58,650 bases of DNA from Planctomycetota bacterium (GTDB taxonomy: Bacteria > Planctomycetota > Planctomycetia > Pirellulales > Lacipirellulaceae): positions 1-58,650 of the forward strand of contig JABDGM010000017.1 of assembly GCA_013286045.1 (NCBI GenBank), in the 5' to 3' direction. Below the pieces are notes generated by a model. It was not told where the DNA came from and did no database searches. It worked only from the letters and a program-made list of their open reading frames with translations. The number at the start of each line of letters is the position of its first letter. Positions within the stretch are counted from its first letter, which is position 1. Position numbers and translations under genes: made by a program. Of this stretch, positions 43,519-52,313 are shown in pieces.

Positions 43519-44904
43519 CTACCTCGATTTCATCGCCGCAGCCCGCAGAGCGACCATGTACGGCACCGGTTCGCTTCCAAGCGCGTTGAGGACAGTGCCG
43601 CCTGCGGTGAACACGTGGGTGGCCCAGTTTTCCCGTCCGTATTTTTCCAGGGCCGCGCCGCCTTCGCCGCCGCCGACGTATACCTCGACCCCATTGTCTG
43701 TCATTCGCTTAATTTGCGGAATAAAGCGCTTGGTCCCGCCTTCGAACTTCGGATCTTCAAACATGCCAAACACGCCGTTGTAGAATGCGACGGCACCGCC
43801 GAGCTTGAGGAATTCGCCGACGGCTTCTTCAAATAGGGCGTTGGTCTTCGGACCGACGTCGAATTGCTCGTCAGTCGGCTTGAGAGCTTCGACGACGCTG
43901 CCATCTTGGATGACGAAGTCCACTGGAAGGAAGAATTTAATACCCTTCTTCCGGCCTTCGGCAATCATTTTGCGGGCTTGCTCGAGCCGCGATTCCGGCA
44001 CGTAAATAGGCAGATCCTTCTTCGATGAGTCTTCGGCGATCCCGAGACAGACTTCCTTTCCATCAAGTTGGCCGGCCGCTTTGCGAAGTGCGCCAGACAG
44101 CGCCCCTGCCGCGATGACTCGCGTGATTTTGCCACGGTTTATCATCGCTTCCATGTCGTCGAGCTTGTCGGCTTTGAGGCCGCTAAAGACGACGAGCTGA
44201 GCGTCGAGGCAGCGCATAAGGGGCTGCGTGAATTCATGGGCTACGTATTCGCCCAGCGCAACTTTGGACATGGCGGCCGGCACCACGACGCTACAGGCGT
44301 CCAAACTCCCAGCGGAAAACGCTTCGAAGACGAAGATCTTGCCGAGCTTTTCCGCGAACTCGTTCGCCAGTTTTGACAGCTTAGGTGCGAGCCCGGGAAG
44401 GTCGGCCGGTTTCGCCTTCCACAGGGCACGCTCGATGTCATATTTGCGTGTGTTCTCAAGCACGATGATTGCGCCCGGCTTGGCTGCGGCAATTTGCTGT
44501 TGGACTGCAGGCAGAATCGTCATCGACGACTCATCGAGCCAATCGGCGATGAGCGGCACCTCGCACTTCATGATCTCGCCGAGCCGCTTGGCCACTTTGC
44601 TGAGCGAGCCTTCGGGCTTGCGGCCGATGTGGCCGAAAACGATTTGCTTCCAGCCGCGCTGTTGGCCGAATTGCAAAGTGTCCACCATCGAGCGGAGTCG
44701 AATGTCGCCGTCGCCGACGTTGGCACCGGGCTTGGCATCGACGTCGCCACGAACCAGAACAGGAGTGCCGGAGGGAACGTCCGACAGGCTCGCCATGCCC
44801 GGAACCGAGCGAATGTAGTCGGCCAGCGAAAGGTCGGGCCCTGCCTTGCTGCCGGCTAGCAATTTTTCGCACCAGGCGTTCATGTCTTTTTCTGAAATGG
44901 GCAT
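43519..44904 (-). CDS. pgk: Divergent phosphoglycerate kinase
   Basis: Protein of 461 residues, against about 390-415 for typical Pgk. The family order is followable: VLVRGDVDAKPG (in place of RVDFNVP), FGHIGRKPEGSLSKVAKRL (SHLGRP...LS..P), VLENTRKYD (LLENLRF), VFEAFSAGSLDACSVV (NDAFGTAHR), SGLKADK, DVGPKT, YNGVFGMFEDPKFEGGT (WNGPMGVFE) and TAGGTVLNAL (STGGGA). Several canonical catalytic positions differ, so it is a remote branch. The ATG at 44904 has GGAGGA ahead. It probably makes ATP from 1,3-bisphosphoglycerate, but loss or change of activity is possible. A canonical copy may exist elsewhere. It is divergent from the LarA-like gene. Confidence 0.82.
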   Translation of the reverse strand: MPISEKDMNAWCEKLLAGSKAGPDLSLADYIRSVPGMASLSDVPSGTPVLVRGDVDAKPGANVGDGDIRLRSMVDTLQFGQQRGWKQIVFGHIGRKPEGSLSKVAKRLGEIMKCEVPLIADWLDESSMTILPAVQQQIAAAKPGAIIVLENTRKYDIERALWKAKPADLPGLAPKLSKLANEFAEKLGKIFVFEAFSAGSLDACSVVVPAAMSKVALGEYVAHEFTQPLMRCLDAQLVVFSGLKADKLDDMEAMINRGKITRVIAAGALSGALRKAAGQLDGKEVCLGIAEDSSKKDLPIYVPESRLEQARKMIAEGRKKGIKFFLPVDFVIQDGSVVEALKPTDEQFDVGPKTNALFEEAVGEFLKLGGAVAFYNGVFGMFEDPKFEGGTKRFIPQIKRMTDNGVEVYVGGGEGGAALEKYGRENWATHVFTAGGTVLNALGSEPVPYMVALRAAAMKSR

Positions 44905-45011
44905 GTCATCGTCCTCCGAGTCGCCATCTTGATCCTGAGCGGCGGATGGCGGATGCTTGAATCTATGGTCGTTTCTTTGCGTCGCAACTAGCATCCAACA
45001 TCGAGAGTCAT

Positions 45012-46244
45012 TTGGTCAAGCCGCTACATCCGGTCGAGCAAATTGCAGAGCGCCTCACGCAGGCGGAGGGGGGCGGCGTGCGCCTGTCGCGTTCGACAAG
45101 AGTGAAGGCAGCGAATAGCGCAGGAGCCGCGATCGATCCTGTCGTCGCCGTTTTTGAAGCGCTCGCCGAACCGCTGGATTTTCCACCGCTGGCGGCCGGA
45201 ATCGTGCCGGGCGACCGCGTCGCGATCGCCGTGGACCGGGCTGTGCCATGTTTGGCGGAAGTGTTGCGCGGGGCCCTAAATTCGCTGCAGCAGGCGGGCG
45301 TCGAGCCAGCTGATATTTCCGTGGTTACCGAAGACGATCAAACGGCGGAGCTTTGCCGCACAATCTTCGGCGACAAGGAGACGCCGCAAATTGTTGTTCA
45401 CGCGCCAGCAGATGAAACCAACTTGTGCCTCATTGGAGCTACCAAGCGGGGTGAACCGTTGCTCGTGAATCGGACAATTTTCGAGGCGGACCTCGTAATT
45501 CCCATTGGCTGTGCCAGAGTCGGCGCAGAGAACGCCTACGATAGTTTGTATCCACGCTTTTCTAGTTCCGCAGCGTTGGAAAAATATCGATCGCCGGCAC
45601 AGCGCGAGGCAATTGCGAATCGTAATGGCGGGCGGAGTGAAGTGGACGAAGCGGGATGGATGATCGGCGTGCAAATGACCGTGCAAGTTGTGCCGGGTGC
45701 GGGAGAATGTGTCGCACAAGTGGTGGCCGGCGAACCGCAGGCCGTCGCCCATCGCAGTGAAGAACTTTGCCGAGAGCAATGGCTGTTGCAAAGCGAACAG
45801 CGCGTGGGCTTAGTCATTGCAACTGTGACGGGCGGAGCGCAATCGCAAACGTGGGCGAATGTGGGGCGTGCGATCGCGGCCGCGGAAGGTGTGCTGATGG
45901 AAGAAGGAGCGATCGCCATTTGCACCAACCTAAAGGAAAAGCCGGGGCACTCGCTGGGCCGCCTCGTCGCCGATACCAATTTGGACAAGGTAACAAGGAA
46001 AGTGTTCCAAGATCACGATGCGGATAGTTGGCCGGCGTGGCATTTGGCGCGGGCGTTGCAGCGTGGCCCTGTATACTTCATGAGCCGGATGAATTCCGAA
46101 ATCGTCGAGGACATGGGTTTAGCGCCCGTCGATAACATCGACGATTTGGTGCGGCTCGCTAGCCGGCACGAAAGTTTCGCGGTGCTAAGTGACGCGCAGC
46201 ACGCGGTAGTGAACGTTGACGACAAAGGCGATGAACGTGACTGA
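45012..46244 (+). CDS. LarA-like (DUF2088) protein lacking the usual active-site segment
   Basis: Protein of 410 residues whose N-terminal half follows the lactate-racemase N-domain: DRVAIAVDRAVPCLAEVL, VVTEDDQTAE, VVHAPADETNLCLIGATKRGEPLLVNR and EADLVIPIG. The conserved histidine of the VVH segment is present. The next LarA active-site stretch, normally with a His and a Lys that carry the nickel-pincer cofactor, is replaced by CARVGAENAYDSLYPRF. It is therefore probably not an ordinary nickel racemase. The start looks like TTG with GAGAG ahead. It overlaps the ygfZ gene by 14 bases. Its reaction is unknown. Confidence 0.72.
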   Translation: MVKPLHPVEQIAERLTQAEGGGVRLSRSTRVKAANSAGAAIDPVVAVFEALAEPLDFPPLAAGIVPGDRVAIAVDRAVPCLAEVLRGALNSLQQAGVEPADISVVTEDDQTAELCRTIFGDKETPQIVVHAPADETNLCLIGATKRGEPLLVNRTIFEADLVIPIGCARVGAENAYDSLYPRFSSSAALEKYRSPAQREAIANRNGGRSEVDEAGWMIGVQMTVQVVPGAGECVAQVVAGEPQAVAHRSEELCREQWLLQSEQRVGLVIATVTGGAQSQTWANVGRAIAAAEGVLMEEGAIAICTNLKEKPGHSLGRLVADTNLDKVTRKVFQDHDADSWPAWHLARALQRGPVYFMSRMNSEIVEDMGLAPVDNIDDLVRLASRHESFAVLSDAQHAVVNVDDKGDERD

Positions 46245-47151
46245 TTCGCGCGATTTTGAGCGTCAGTATCAAGCGCTTCGCTGTGGTAAAGCGGTCGTGC
46301 CGCTGCGTGACTGGTCGAGCATTTCGATACGCGGCGAAGATCGTCACGCGTTCCTGCACAATTTCTGCACGAACGATGTGAAACAATTGGTGCCTGGTGC
46401 AAGTTGCCAGGCGTTCATTACAAACGTCAGGGGAAAGACGATCGGGCATGGGTTCATCGGATGCGTGGCGGACGAGTTGACGTTCGTCGGCGCGCCGGGG
46501 CAAGCTCCGGCGATCATCGCGCATTTGGATCGCTACATCATTCGAGAAGACGTTCAACTTCTGGATACGACGGAGCTTCGCAGATACTTTCTGTTAGTAG
46601 GCGACCGCGCACCGCGAACGAATGCGGTGACGTGCAACAGGATTGTCGCAGCGCCGTGCCAGCTTGTTGGCACCGAACTGGGTGAGGCTTCGAAGATTGC
46701 TGCGGATTTGATCGATGACAACTTCGTTGCCGTCGAAGAATCAGTATTTAACGCCGCTCGCATTGAGATGGGGTTTCCGCTGTTCGGGGTAGACTTCGAC
46801 GAAAACAATCTGCCGCAAGAAGTGGCACGGGACCGTGAGGCGATTAGCTTTACGAAAGGCTGCTATTTGGGGCAGGAAACGGTCGCGCGAATTGATGCGC
46901 TTGGGCACGTGAATCAGCGAATCGTGGGCGTTCGGTTCTTCGCGGACGACATGCCCACAATCGGGAACGAACTTACCAAAGAGGGGGCTGTCGTCGGTCG
47001 CATCACGTCGGCCGCATTTTCACCGGCGTTGAAATCGCCGTTCGCATTGGCAATGGTTCGTCGCGAAGCCAACGCGGACGGTACTCGTCTTGAATTATCC
47101 GGCTGCGAATGCGAAGTGAGCGAGTTTCCGGCGCGACAATTGGCTCCGTGA
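46231..47151 (+). CDS. ygfZ: YgfZ/GcvT-type folate-binding protein
   Basis: Protein of 306 residues of the family that helps assemble or repair Fe-S clusters in a folate-dependent way. The hallmark is KGCYLGQETVARIDALGHVNQ, containing the K-G-C-[FWY]-x-G-Q-E motif. The fold is that of the GcvT aminomethyltransferase but the catalytic aspartate context of GcvT is not seen. The ATG at 46231 has AAAGGCG ahead. It overlaps the LarA-like gene by 14 bases and both are very likely in one transcript. An Fe-S target in this window could be sulfite reductase, though that is inference. Confidence 0.9.
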   Translation: MNVTDSRDFERQYQALRCGKAVVPLRDWSSISIRGEDRHAFLHNFCTNDVKQLVPGASCQAFITNVRGKTIGHGFIGCVADELTFVGAPGQAPAIIAHLDRYIIREDVQLLDTTELRRYFLLVGDRAPRTNAVTCNRIVAAPCQLVGTELGEASKIAADLIDDNFVAVEESVFNAARIEMGFPLFGVDFDENNLPQEVARDREAISFTKGCYLGQETVARIDALGHVNQRIVGVRFFADDMPTIGNELTKEGAVVGRITSAAFSPALKSPFALAMVRREANADGTRLELSGCECEVSEFPARQLAP

Positions 47152-47156
47152 CGACG

Positions 47157-47642
47157 TTAAGCGTTCGGTCGCGTCGCGATCGGCACAGCGGGATGACCAG
47201 TCAGCCAATCGCGCAAGCGGTCAACGACGTTAGCGTTCGGCGGCACTTCGCGGCGGACTTCGAACATCCCTACCGCCATGTCTGTGGCGAGAGCTGCCAA
47301 TCGGCTCTGTAAGGCAACAACGAAATTGGCTTTTTCCGCGGATTCCAACGCGCGACTCCGGAGTTCGACTTGCTGCGTAGTTCGAACGCGCGTAAGTCTC
47401 ACCAACTCGCCGCTCAGCGCCTTATAAAGATGGCCATCGAGGTAAACGCGGCGGAGAGCTCCCACCGCGTTGAAGTGGTACACTTCTTCCTCGCCGAAGA
47501 AAATGCTGAGCGCGCCGTCAGGACGGAAGCCCGCGACGATAGATTGGTCGCGACACGGTGCGGTCGGAACGAGTTCAACTCGCTCAACTAGTGCCGTAGC
47601 TTCGCGAAGCAGGTCTTCTCGCGGCAACTCTTCGTGGGCCAT
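47157..47642 (-). CDS. Uncharacterised protein, 161 residues
   Basis: No family was recognised. The protein is soluble, rather acidic in its first half, with a strand-rich central part (GALSIFFGEEEVYHFNAVGAL, VYLDGHLYKAL) and a long helical stretch rich in A, R and E (about 85-125, VELRSRALESAEKANFVVAL in part). It then ends in a hydrophobic-to-polar tail. The ATG at 47642 is preferred to one seven codons earlier. It lies 29 bases downstream of the HD-GYP gene on the same strand, so it is probably co-transcribed with it, and converges with ygfZ at a distance of five bases. Confidence 0.65.
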   Translation of the reverse strand: MAHEELPREDLLREATALVERVELVPTAPCRDQSIVAGFRPDGALSIFFGEEEVYHFNAVGALRRVYLDGHLYKALSGELVRLTRVRTTQQVELRSRALESAEKANFVVALQSRLAALATDMAVGMFEVRREVPPNANVVDRLRDWLTGHPAVPIATRPNA

Positions 47643-47671
47643 GGGCTCAGCATACCACGGCAAAGGCAGCG

Positions 47672-49435
47672 TTAGGCACTTGGCTGTGCTGCGCCAGCGG
47701 CCGCGGCGTGCCAGTTGTCCACGTCGAGCGAAAGTGGGCGGCGTTCGTCTTTGCCGATGTGGCGAAGCTCATCGCGCACTTCGAACGCCGCTTCTACGAT
47801 TTTGGGATCCCACTGTTTGCCTGCGCCGTCCCGAAGGATAGCGTCGAGCTTTTCGTCGGACATTCCCTTGCGATAAGGGCGATCGCTGGACATTGCGTCG
47901 ATCGAGTCGGCCACCGCCACGATGCGGGCAAGAAACGGCGTTTCCTCGGCCTTGAGGCCCGCCGGGTAGCCAGCGCCGTTCCACGCTTCGTGGTGATGGC
48001 GGACGACGGGCATGACCTTGTCGAGCTCCTTCACGCCATCGAGGATGCGGCAGCCGAGATCGGGATGTGTCTTGATATGTTCGAACTCGGCCGGCGTAAG
48101 CGCACCGGGTTTGCGTAGTACGTTATCGTCGATGCCGATTTTGCCGATGTCGTGCAGCAGGCCAGAGAGGTAAATCGTATTGAGATCTTCCAAATCGCAG
48201 CCCAACTGCCGAGCCAGGCACACCGCAAGCCGTGCCACGCGATCGCTGTGACCGCATGTGTACGGGTCTTTGGCGTCGATGGCGGAGGTGAGCGCCCGCA
48301 CGACGCTGCTGAAGAATTCCGATTGCTCGTGGTAGAGCGCAATGTTGCCGCAGTGAATGCCGAGGATCGTCGCCACGCTGGCCATCAAGCAGGCTTCGAC
48401 CGTGCCAAATTCGCCTTCGCTGTTCGTAATGTCGCCGGCGCCGGTGTGGTTGAGCGCGAGCAGCCAGCCGAACAGGCGATTTCCCTCGCGAATCGGCACG
48501 GAGATAATTTCGCGAACGTCCGGGTAGAACCAAGTCGGGGAACTCGTTGCGCCGCGATTGAGTACAACCGGCTCGGTCGCCACGTTCGGGCCAAGGCGTT
48601 CCATGAACTTGGCAAGGTCATCCTTGGAAAGAGGGCATTCGCCGTGAGTAATCAGCGTCGCTTCGCCGTCATCGGTTTGGCCGAGCGTGCGCTGGTCATC
48701 GATGTAATCAAAAGACTCGAACCAAATCGCGACCGCCTGGGCCGGAATCACATCGCCCAGCCAGTTTACCGATAGCTCGCAGATATCAGAGACGCTTTTC
48801 GAGATCGAAAGGTGCTCCGTCAAACGATGGAGCAGTGTGATTTCTTCGAACGTCATCAGCAGGTGCGAAGAAATGTCCGCCATCTGCCGCTTGAGCTGTG
48901 CAGTCGACGTTTGCAACGTCGCCTTTTCCAAGATTGCGGCGCTCGTTTCTAACAGCGCCTGCGGCCGCCACGCCATTTGAGCAGCCGCCCAATGGAAAGT
49001 TTGTTTCCCGTTGAGCTCAAACTGCTTTACCGCGGCTGCGACGTCGTCTTCGCATTCCACCCGGTCGGTGACAAACGGAGCGACCGCCAGCACGGAGCCT
49101 TCCACGCCTGTTCCGGCCATCGGCACAGCCAGCAGTAGCAACGGGCTGACTTCGTCAAGAATTTCAGGACGGCCACGTCGCGCGATTTGCTCGCATGTCG
49201 CAAGGTGCCGATCGAGCTGAATGACGGGGCATCCGGTAGCTGAGCGAATAACCTGGCCGGTCGCGCATTCGATCACAGAGAACGACTGACCAAACGCTCG
49301 TTCCAGCGAGCGAAGCATTTGGTGCGCTTCGCTGGGCAGATTTTGTTCGATATCGCCGCCAGGCGATGTCGTTGCGACGACATCGGTCGTAGTCGTAGAT
49401 ACTTTAGTCGTCGCCACGAGCAGTGTTCCTGACAA
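47672..49435 (-). CDS. HD-GYP domain protein with GAF-like sensory part
   Basis: Protein of 587 residues. The C-terminal HD-GYP phosphodiesterase domain has GHSDRVARLA, GLLHDIGKIGI (about 425-434), HHHEAWNGAGYPAG (about 478) and IVAVADSIDAMSSDRPYRKG, the metal and GYP motifs of cyclic-di-GMP hydrolases (known family). Ahead of it lie two GAF-like regions, with a threonine-rich N-terminus and a helical linker from about 170 to 225. No membrane segment is visible, so it is probably a soluble sensor. Ligand and output are not known. The downstream 161-residue gene may be in the same transcript. Confidence 0.9.
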   Translation of the reverse strand: MSGTLLVATTKVSTTTTDVVATTSPGGDIEQNLPSEAHQMLRSLERAFGQSFSVIECATGQVIRSATGCPVIQLDRHLATCEQIARRGRPEILDEVSPLLLLAVPMAGTGVEGSVLAVAPFVTDRVECEDDVAAAVKQFELNGKQTFHWAAAQMAWRPQALLETSAAILEKATLQTSTAQLKRQMADISSHLLMTFEEITLLHRLTEHLSISKSVSDICELSVNWLGDVIPAQAVAIWFESFDYIDDQRTLGQTDDGEATLITHGECPLSKDDLAKFMERLGPNVATEPVVLNRGATSSPTWFYPDVREIISVPIREGNRLFGWLLALNHTGAGDITNSEGEFGTVEACLMASVATILGIHCGNIALYHEQSEFFSSVVRALTSAIDAKDPYTCGHSDRVARLAVCLARQLGCDLEDLNTIYLSGLLHDIGKIGIDDNVLRKPGALTPAEFEHIKTHPDLGCRILDGVKELDKVMPVVRHHHEAWNGAGYPAGLKAEETPFLARIVAVADSIDAMSSDRPYRKGMSDEKLDAILRDGAGKQWDPKIVEAAFEVRDELRHIGKDERRPLSLDVDNWHAAAAGAAQPSA

Positions 49436-49699
49436 TTCGGCCTCAACGACGGCTGGCCATTAACCCGTTGACTGGCCCAACTCGTCCGGAAGCAAACGTG
49501 ACAAAACATACGTTATTGGCGAACCATTGCAGAGGAGGGATTCGGCAGCCCGGCCGGTCAAACGGCACTGCAGAGGGGGAAGTTTGCATCGCCTGCGATC
49601 GGTTCTGCCGATTGTAAGAGCTATGCCTTACGTCGCTGCCATCACGGAAAGCAGCTGCGAAAGTCGGCCGCTTTTCTCGGGCAATCCACCGGGACGCGC

Positions 49700-50758
49700 C
49701 TATGCGCCTTGCGATAGACCGCGACGCTGCCGGTAGCGTTGGCTGGCGCGTTGCAGAATGGCGATTTCGTCCGGCGAGAGAGCCGACCAGCTGGCATCAT
49801 GAAGCCGAGCAAGAATGTCATCCACGCGGGCGTCTTCGACCGCCTCTTGAGCGCGCCGGTTTTGCTCAGGCGACGTCCGTTGCTGGTGCTCGACGAGCAC
49901 GCCATCGCGATCGTCGTCGGAAGACCACATCACATCGAGCAGATCGAGGCCATCTGAACTTACCTGGTAGCCGGCTTGTTCTTCATTCCATTCGGCAGAG
50001 CTCGCCGCCGCGAGGTCTTGCCGGGCGCTGAAGAACATAAACATGCCGAGCATCAGAAGCGGAATCCACGGTGGCAGCTGTTTTTCAACTTCCGCAGCAC
50101 CCATGGCAATCGAAACCACGGCCGCGATGCATAGTACCGCGGCGATGCCCATTGCGATGCGGGCAGTGACGACGCGAGCAGTCCGCCGCCCGAGCGCGGG
50201 CCACAGCATGGCACGCAGAATTGGCCCGCCATCGAAGGGGTAGGCCGGCAGCAGGTTGAGAAGCATCAAGTTCCAATTGAGCCAGAGCGTGATTTTCGCC
50301 GCGATCAGCGCGGTGCCGCCCGGTTCAATCAAATCCTGCGGCGTGGCGAACGGATTCAGCAAACCGAGCAACTGCGTATTGTGTGCGAAGGCGAGCCCAA
50401 TCGCCGCGATCACGGCGAGCAACAGATGGACGATCGGTCCCGCAAGGGCAACGAACAAATGGATTTCTGGCTCATCGGGAACACGAGGCGAAATCAGCCC
50501 ACCGACCGGGCCGAGCACCACCGCGTCGACTTTGCCGCCCACTCGCAATGCAGCTAGCGAATGACCCACTTCGTGCAACGCCACGCTCACGAGCAGCAGG
50601 CCAACCATCATCAGCCCGGCGCTCATCAAGTCGAGCTCGGGTAACGTGAAGGCGAGCGCGAGCAGCGCCGAGAGCAGGAAGAAGATGTGCAGATGCACCG
50701 AGACGTTCCACCAACGCCCAAGGCTTAAACTCCAGCGCTGGACTGAGCACCCGGGCAT
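49700..50758 (-). CDS. Site-2-type (M50) membrane zinc metalloprotease
   Basis: Integral membrane protease of about 352 residues. HEVGH at 62-66 gives two zinc ligands and NLLPAYPFDGGPI (Asp about 176) the third. The surrounding hydrophobic segments match rhomboid-unrelated S2P proteins that cut membrane-bound regulators. A charged cytoplasmic C-terminal tail of about 110 residues follows. The frame is open to 50971, with 71 further residues that look non-coding, so the start is set at the ATG at 50758, without a clear ribosome site; it remains uncertain. Known partners of such proteases include anti-sigma factors; none is adjacent here. Confidence 0.86.
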   Translation of the reverse strand: MPGCSVQRWSLSLGRWWNVSVHLHIFFLLSALLALAFTLPELDLMSAGLMMVGLLLVSVALHEVGHSLAALRVGGKVDAVVLGPVGGLISPRVPDEPEIHLFVALAGPIVHLLLAVIAAIGLAFAHNTQLLGLLNPFATPQDLIEPGGTALIAAKITLWLNWNLMLLNLLPAYPFDGGPILRAMLWPALGRRTARVVTARIAMGIAAVLCIAAVVSIAMGAAEVEKQLPPWIPLLMLGMFMFFSARQDLAAASSAEWNEEQAGYQVSSDGLDLLDVMWSSDDDRDGVLVEHQQRTSPEQNRRAQEAVEDARVDDILARLHDASWSALSPDEIAILQRASQRYRQRRGLSQGA

Positions 50759-51056
50759 GCGACGTCTCAAGTAGGCAAAAGAAGTGCTGGCCAAAGAGCG
50801 AAACGACGGCCTATGCAAAGGCTGCCGATCGACTGCCCCGTCGGCCGAATGTATCGTACCAACCTCATGAAAAAGTGGCAAATGTCTCAGCGTAATTCGC
50901 GGGGTCTCGCTAGAATTACGGCTGCCGTCCATCGCCCGCCACGGCTCATTATTCCTATCAAAGGGTAGCATAAAGGGAGATTGCCGCGTCCTATCGCTTT
51001 ACCCACTTTTACGCGTGGCATGACCGCGGGGTTCGTTTCAGCCGGAGTTCGTCGAG

Positions 51057-51578
51057 ATGGATGCGAATGATCGAATCCTGTTGGAAAACAAGCGGTTTGC
51101 CGTGGTTGAACGGACGGTGACCCGGCCGGATGGCCGACCGGCTAGCGTGCAATTCGTGCGGCACCCGGGCTCGGTTGCCATTTTGCCCATCCTGAATGAC
51201 GGCCGCATTTGCTTGATCCGCAATCGCCGGTTGACGGTAGAAAAAAATCTAGTCGAAATCCCCGCCGGCACACGCGAACCGAATGAGCCGCCTTTAAGCA
51301 CTGCCCACCGTGAACTGGCCGAAGAAACCGGGTATCGCGCGGGCCGCATGGAGGAAATGATTTCGTACTACCCGTCGCCAGGGGTGTTGAGCGAACGAAT
51401 GCACATTTTTGTCGCTCGCGATTTGACGCCGGGGGACGCGGCCCGCGAAGCCAACGAGGAGATCGAGAATTACCACATATCGTGGGACGAAGCACTAGCG
51501 CAAGTGGAACGCGGCGAAATTTGCGACGGCAAGACAATCGTCGCCTTAACGCTCTATAAACAGGGCCATTTTGCGTGA
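51057..51578 (+). CDS. NUDIX hydrolase, ADP-ribose pyrophosphatase type
   Basis: Cytoplasmic hydrolase of 173 residues. The Nudix box is complete: GTREPNEPPLSTAHRELAEE, then TGY, fitting G-x5-E-x7-RE-U-x-EE-x-G-U. The preceding VEIPAG and later YPSPGVLSERM resemble ADP-ribose pyrophosphatases. The usual job is cleaving free ADP-ribose or related nucleotide sugars. It is divergent from the site-2-type protease gene, about 300 bases away, and is followed after 57 bases by the redoxin gene on the same strand. Confidence 0.93.
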   Translation: MDANDRILLENKRFAVVERTVTRPDGRPASVQFVRHPGSVAILPILNDGRICLIRNRRLTVEKNLVEIPAGTREPNEPPLSTAHRELAEETGYRAGRMEEMISYYPSPGVLSERMHIFVARDLTPGDAAREANEEIENYHISWDEALAQVERGEICDGKTIVALTLYKQGHFA

Positions 51579-51635
51579 GTTATAATTAAACGTGCGGGCA
51601 AAGGTTGGGGCGAAATCTCAGCGGCGGCTTATCTT

Positions 51636-52277
51636 ATGCGACGTTTTCATGCGCGCTTACTGTTTGGGGTCGTAATCCTGTTAACCGGCTCCTTCTCGGA
51701 ACTTTTATCTGGCGGCAGAAACTGCTTCGCCGACGAAACTCACGGATCCTCTGTCCGTGACATGAAGCTGCCAGCGACGATGGACCTCGTCGACGTCGAC
51801 GGCCAGCCGTTCGATTTGCGAAAGGCTAGCAACGGCCGAGTGCACATCGTTGTGTTCGTTCGGTCGGACTGCCCAATTTCGAACAAGTTAGCGCCGGAAG
51901 TGCGCGAACTGTGCACGGCGTTCAAATCGCACGACGCTGACTTTTATTTGGTTTATGTCGATCCGCGAGAATCTGCCGAGGCGATTCGTACGCATCTCCA
52001 CGATTACGAATACACTTGCCCAGCATTGCGCGACATGAAGCACGAGCTTGCCATGGCAACAGGTGCGACCGTAACACCCGAAGCGGTTGTGTTCGATCAC
52101 GATTGGAAGGTCGCCTACCGTGGTCGGATCAACAATCAATTTGAGGATATCGGCAAGTGCCGCGACAAAGCCACAACGCACGAATTGCGAGACGCAATCG
52201 AAGCTGCCTTGGCGGGGCGAACGATTGCCGAGCCCGAAACAAAAGCGATCGGTTGCTATATCGACGACTTAAAGTGA
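51636..52277 (+). CDS. Secreted or anchored redoxin (AhpC/TSA-like)
   Basis: Protein of 213 residues with an N-terminal hydrophobic stretch (LLFGVVILLTGSFSELL) acting as a signal or anchor, then a thioredoxin-like domain: LVDVDGQPFDL, VVFVRSDCPISNKLAPEV (single Cys about 78 in the CP..S position) and TPEAVVFD. The redox pair C-x-x-C is reduced to one cysteine, and another cysteine appears in the tail motif IGCYID. The gene is followed after about 36 bases by the cytochrome/copper-enzyme-like lipoprotein, and in related bacteria such redoxin parts are often fused to that kind of protein. A shared redox or copper-insertion role is inferred. Confidence 0.82.
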   Translation: MRRFHARLLFGVVILLTGSFSELLSGGRNCFADETHGSSVRDMKLPATMDLVDVDGQPFDLRKASNGRVHIVVFVRSDCPISNKLAPEVRELCTAFKSHDADFYLVYVDPRESAEAIRTHLHDYEYTCPALRDMKHELAMATGATVTPEAVVFDHDWKVAYRGRINNQFEDIGKCRDKATTHELRDAIEAALAGRTIAEPETKAIGCYIDDLK

Positions 52278-52313
52278 GAATGAACTGATCGCGGCGTTGA
52301 GCGGGCTGCTGCC

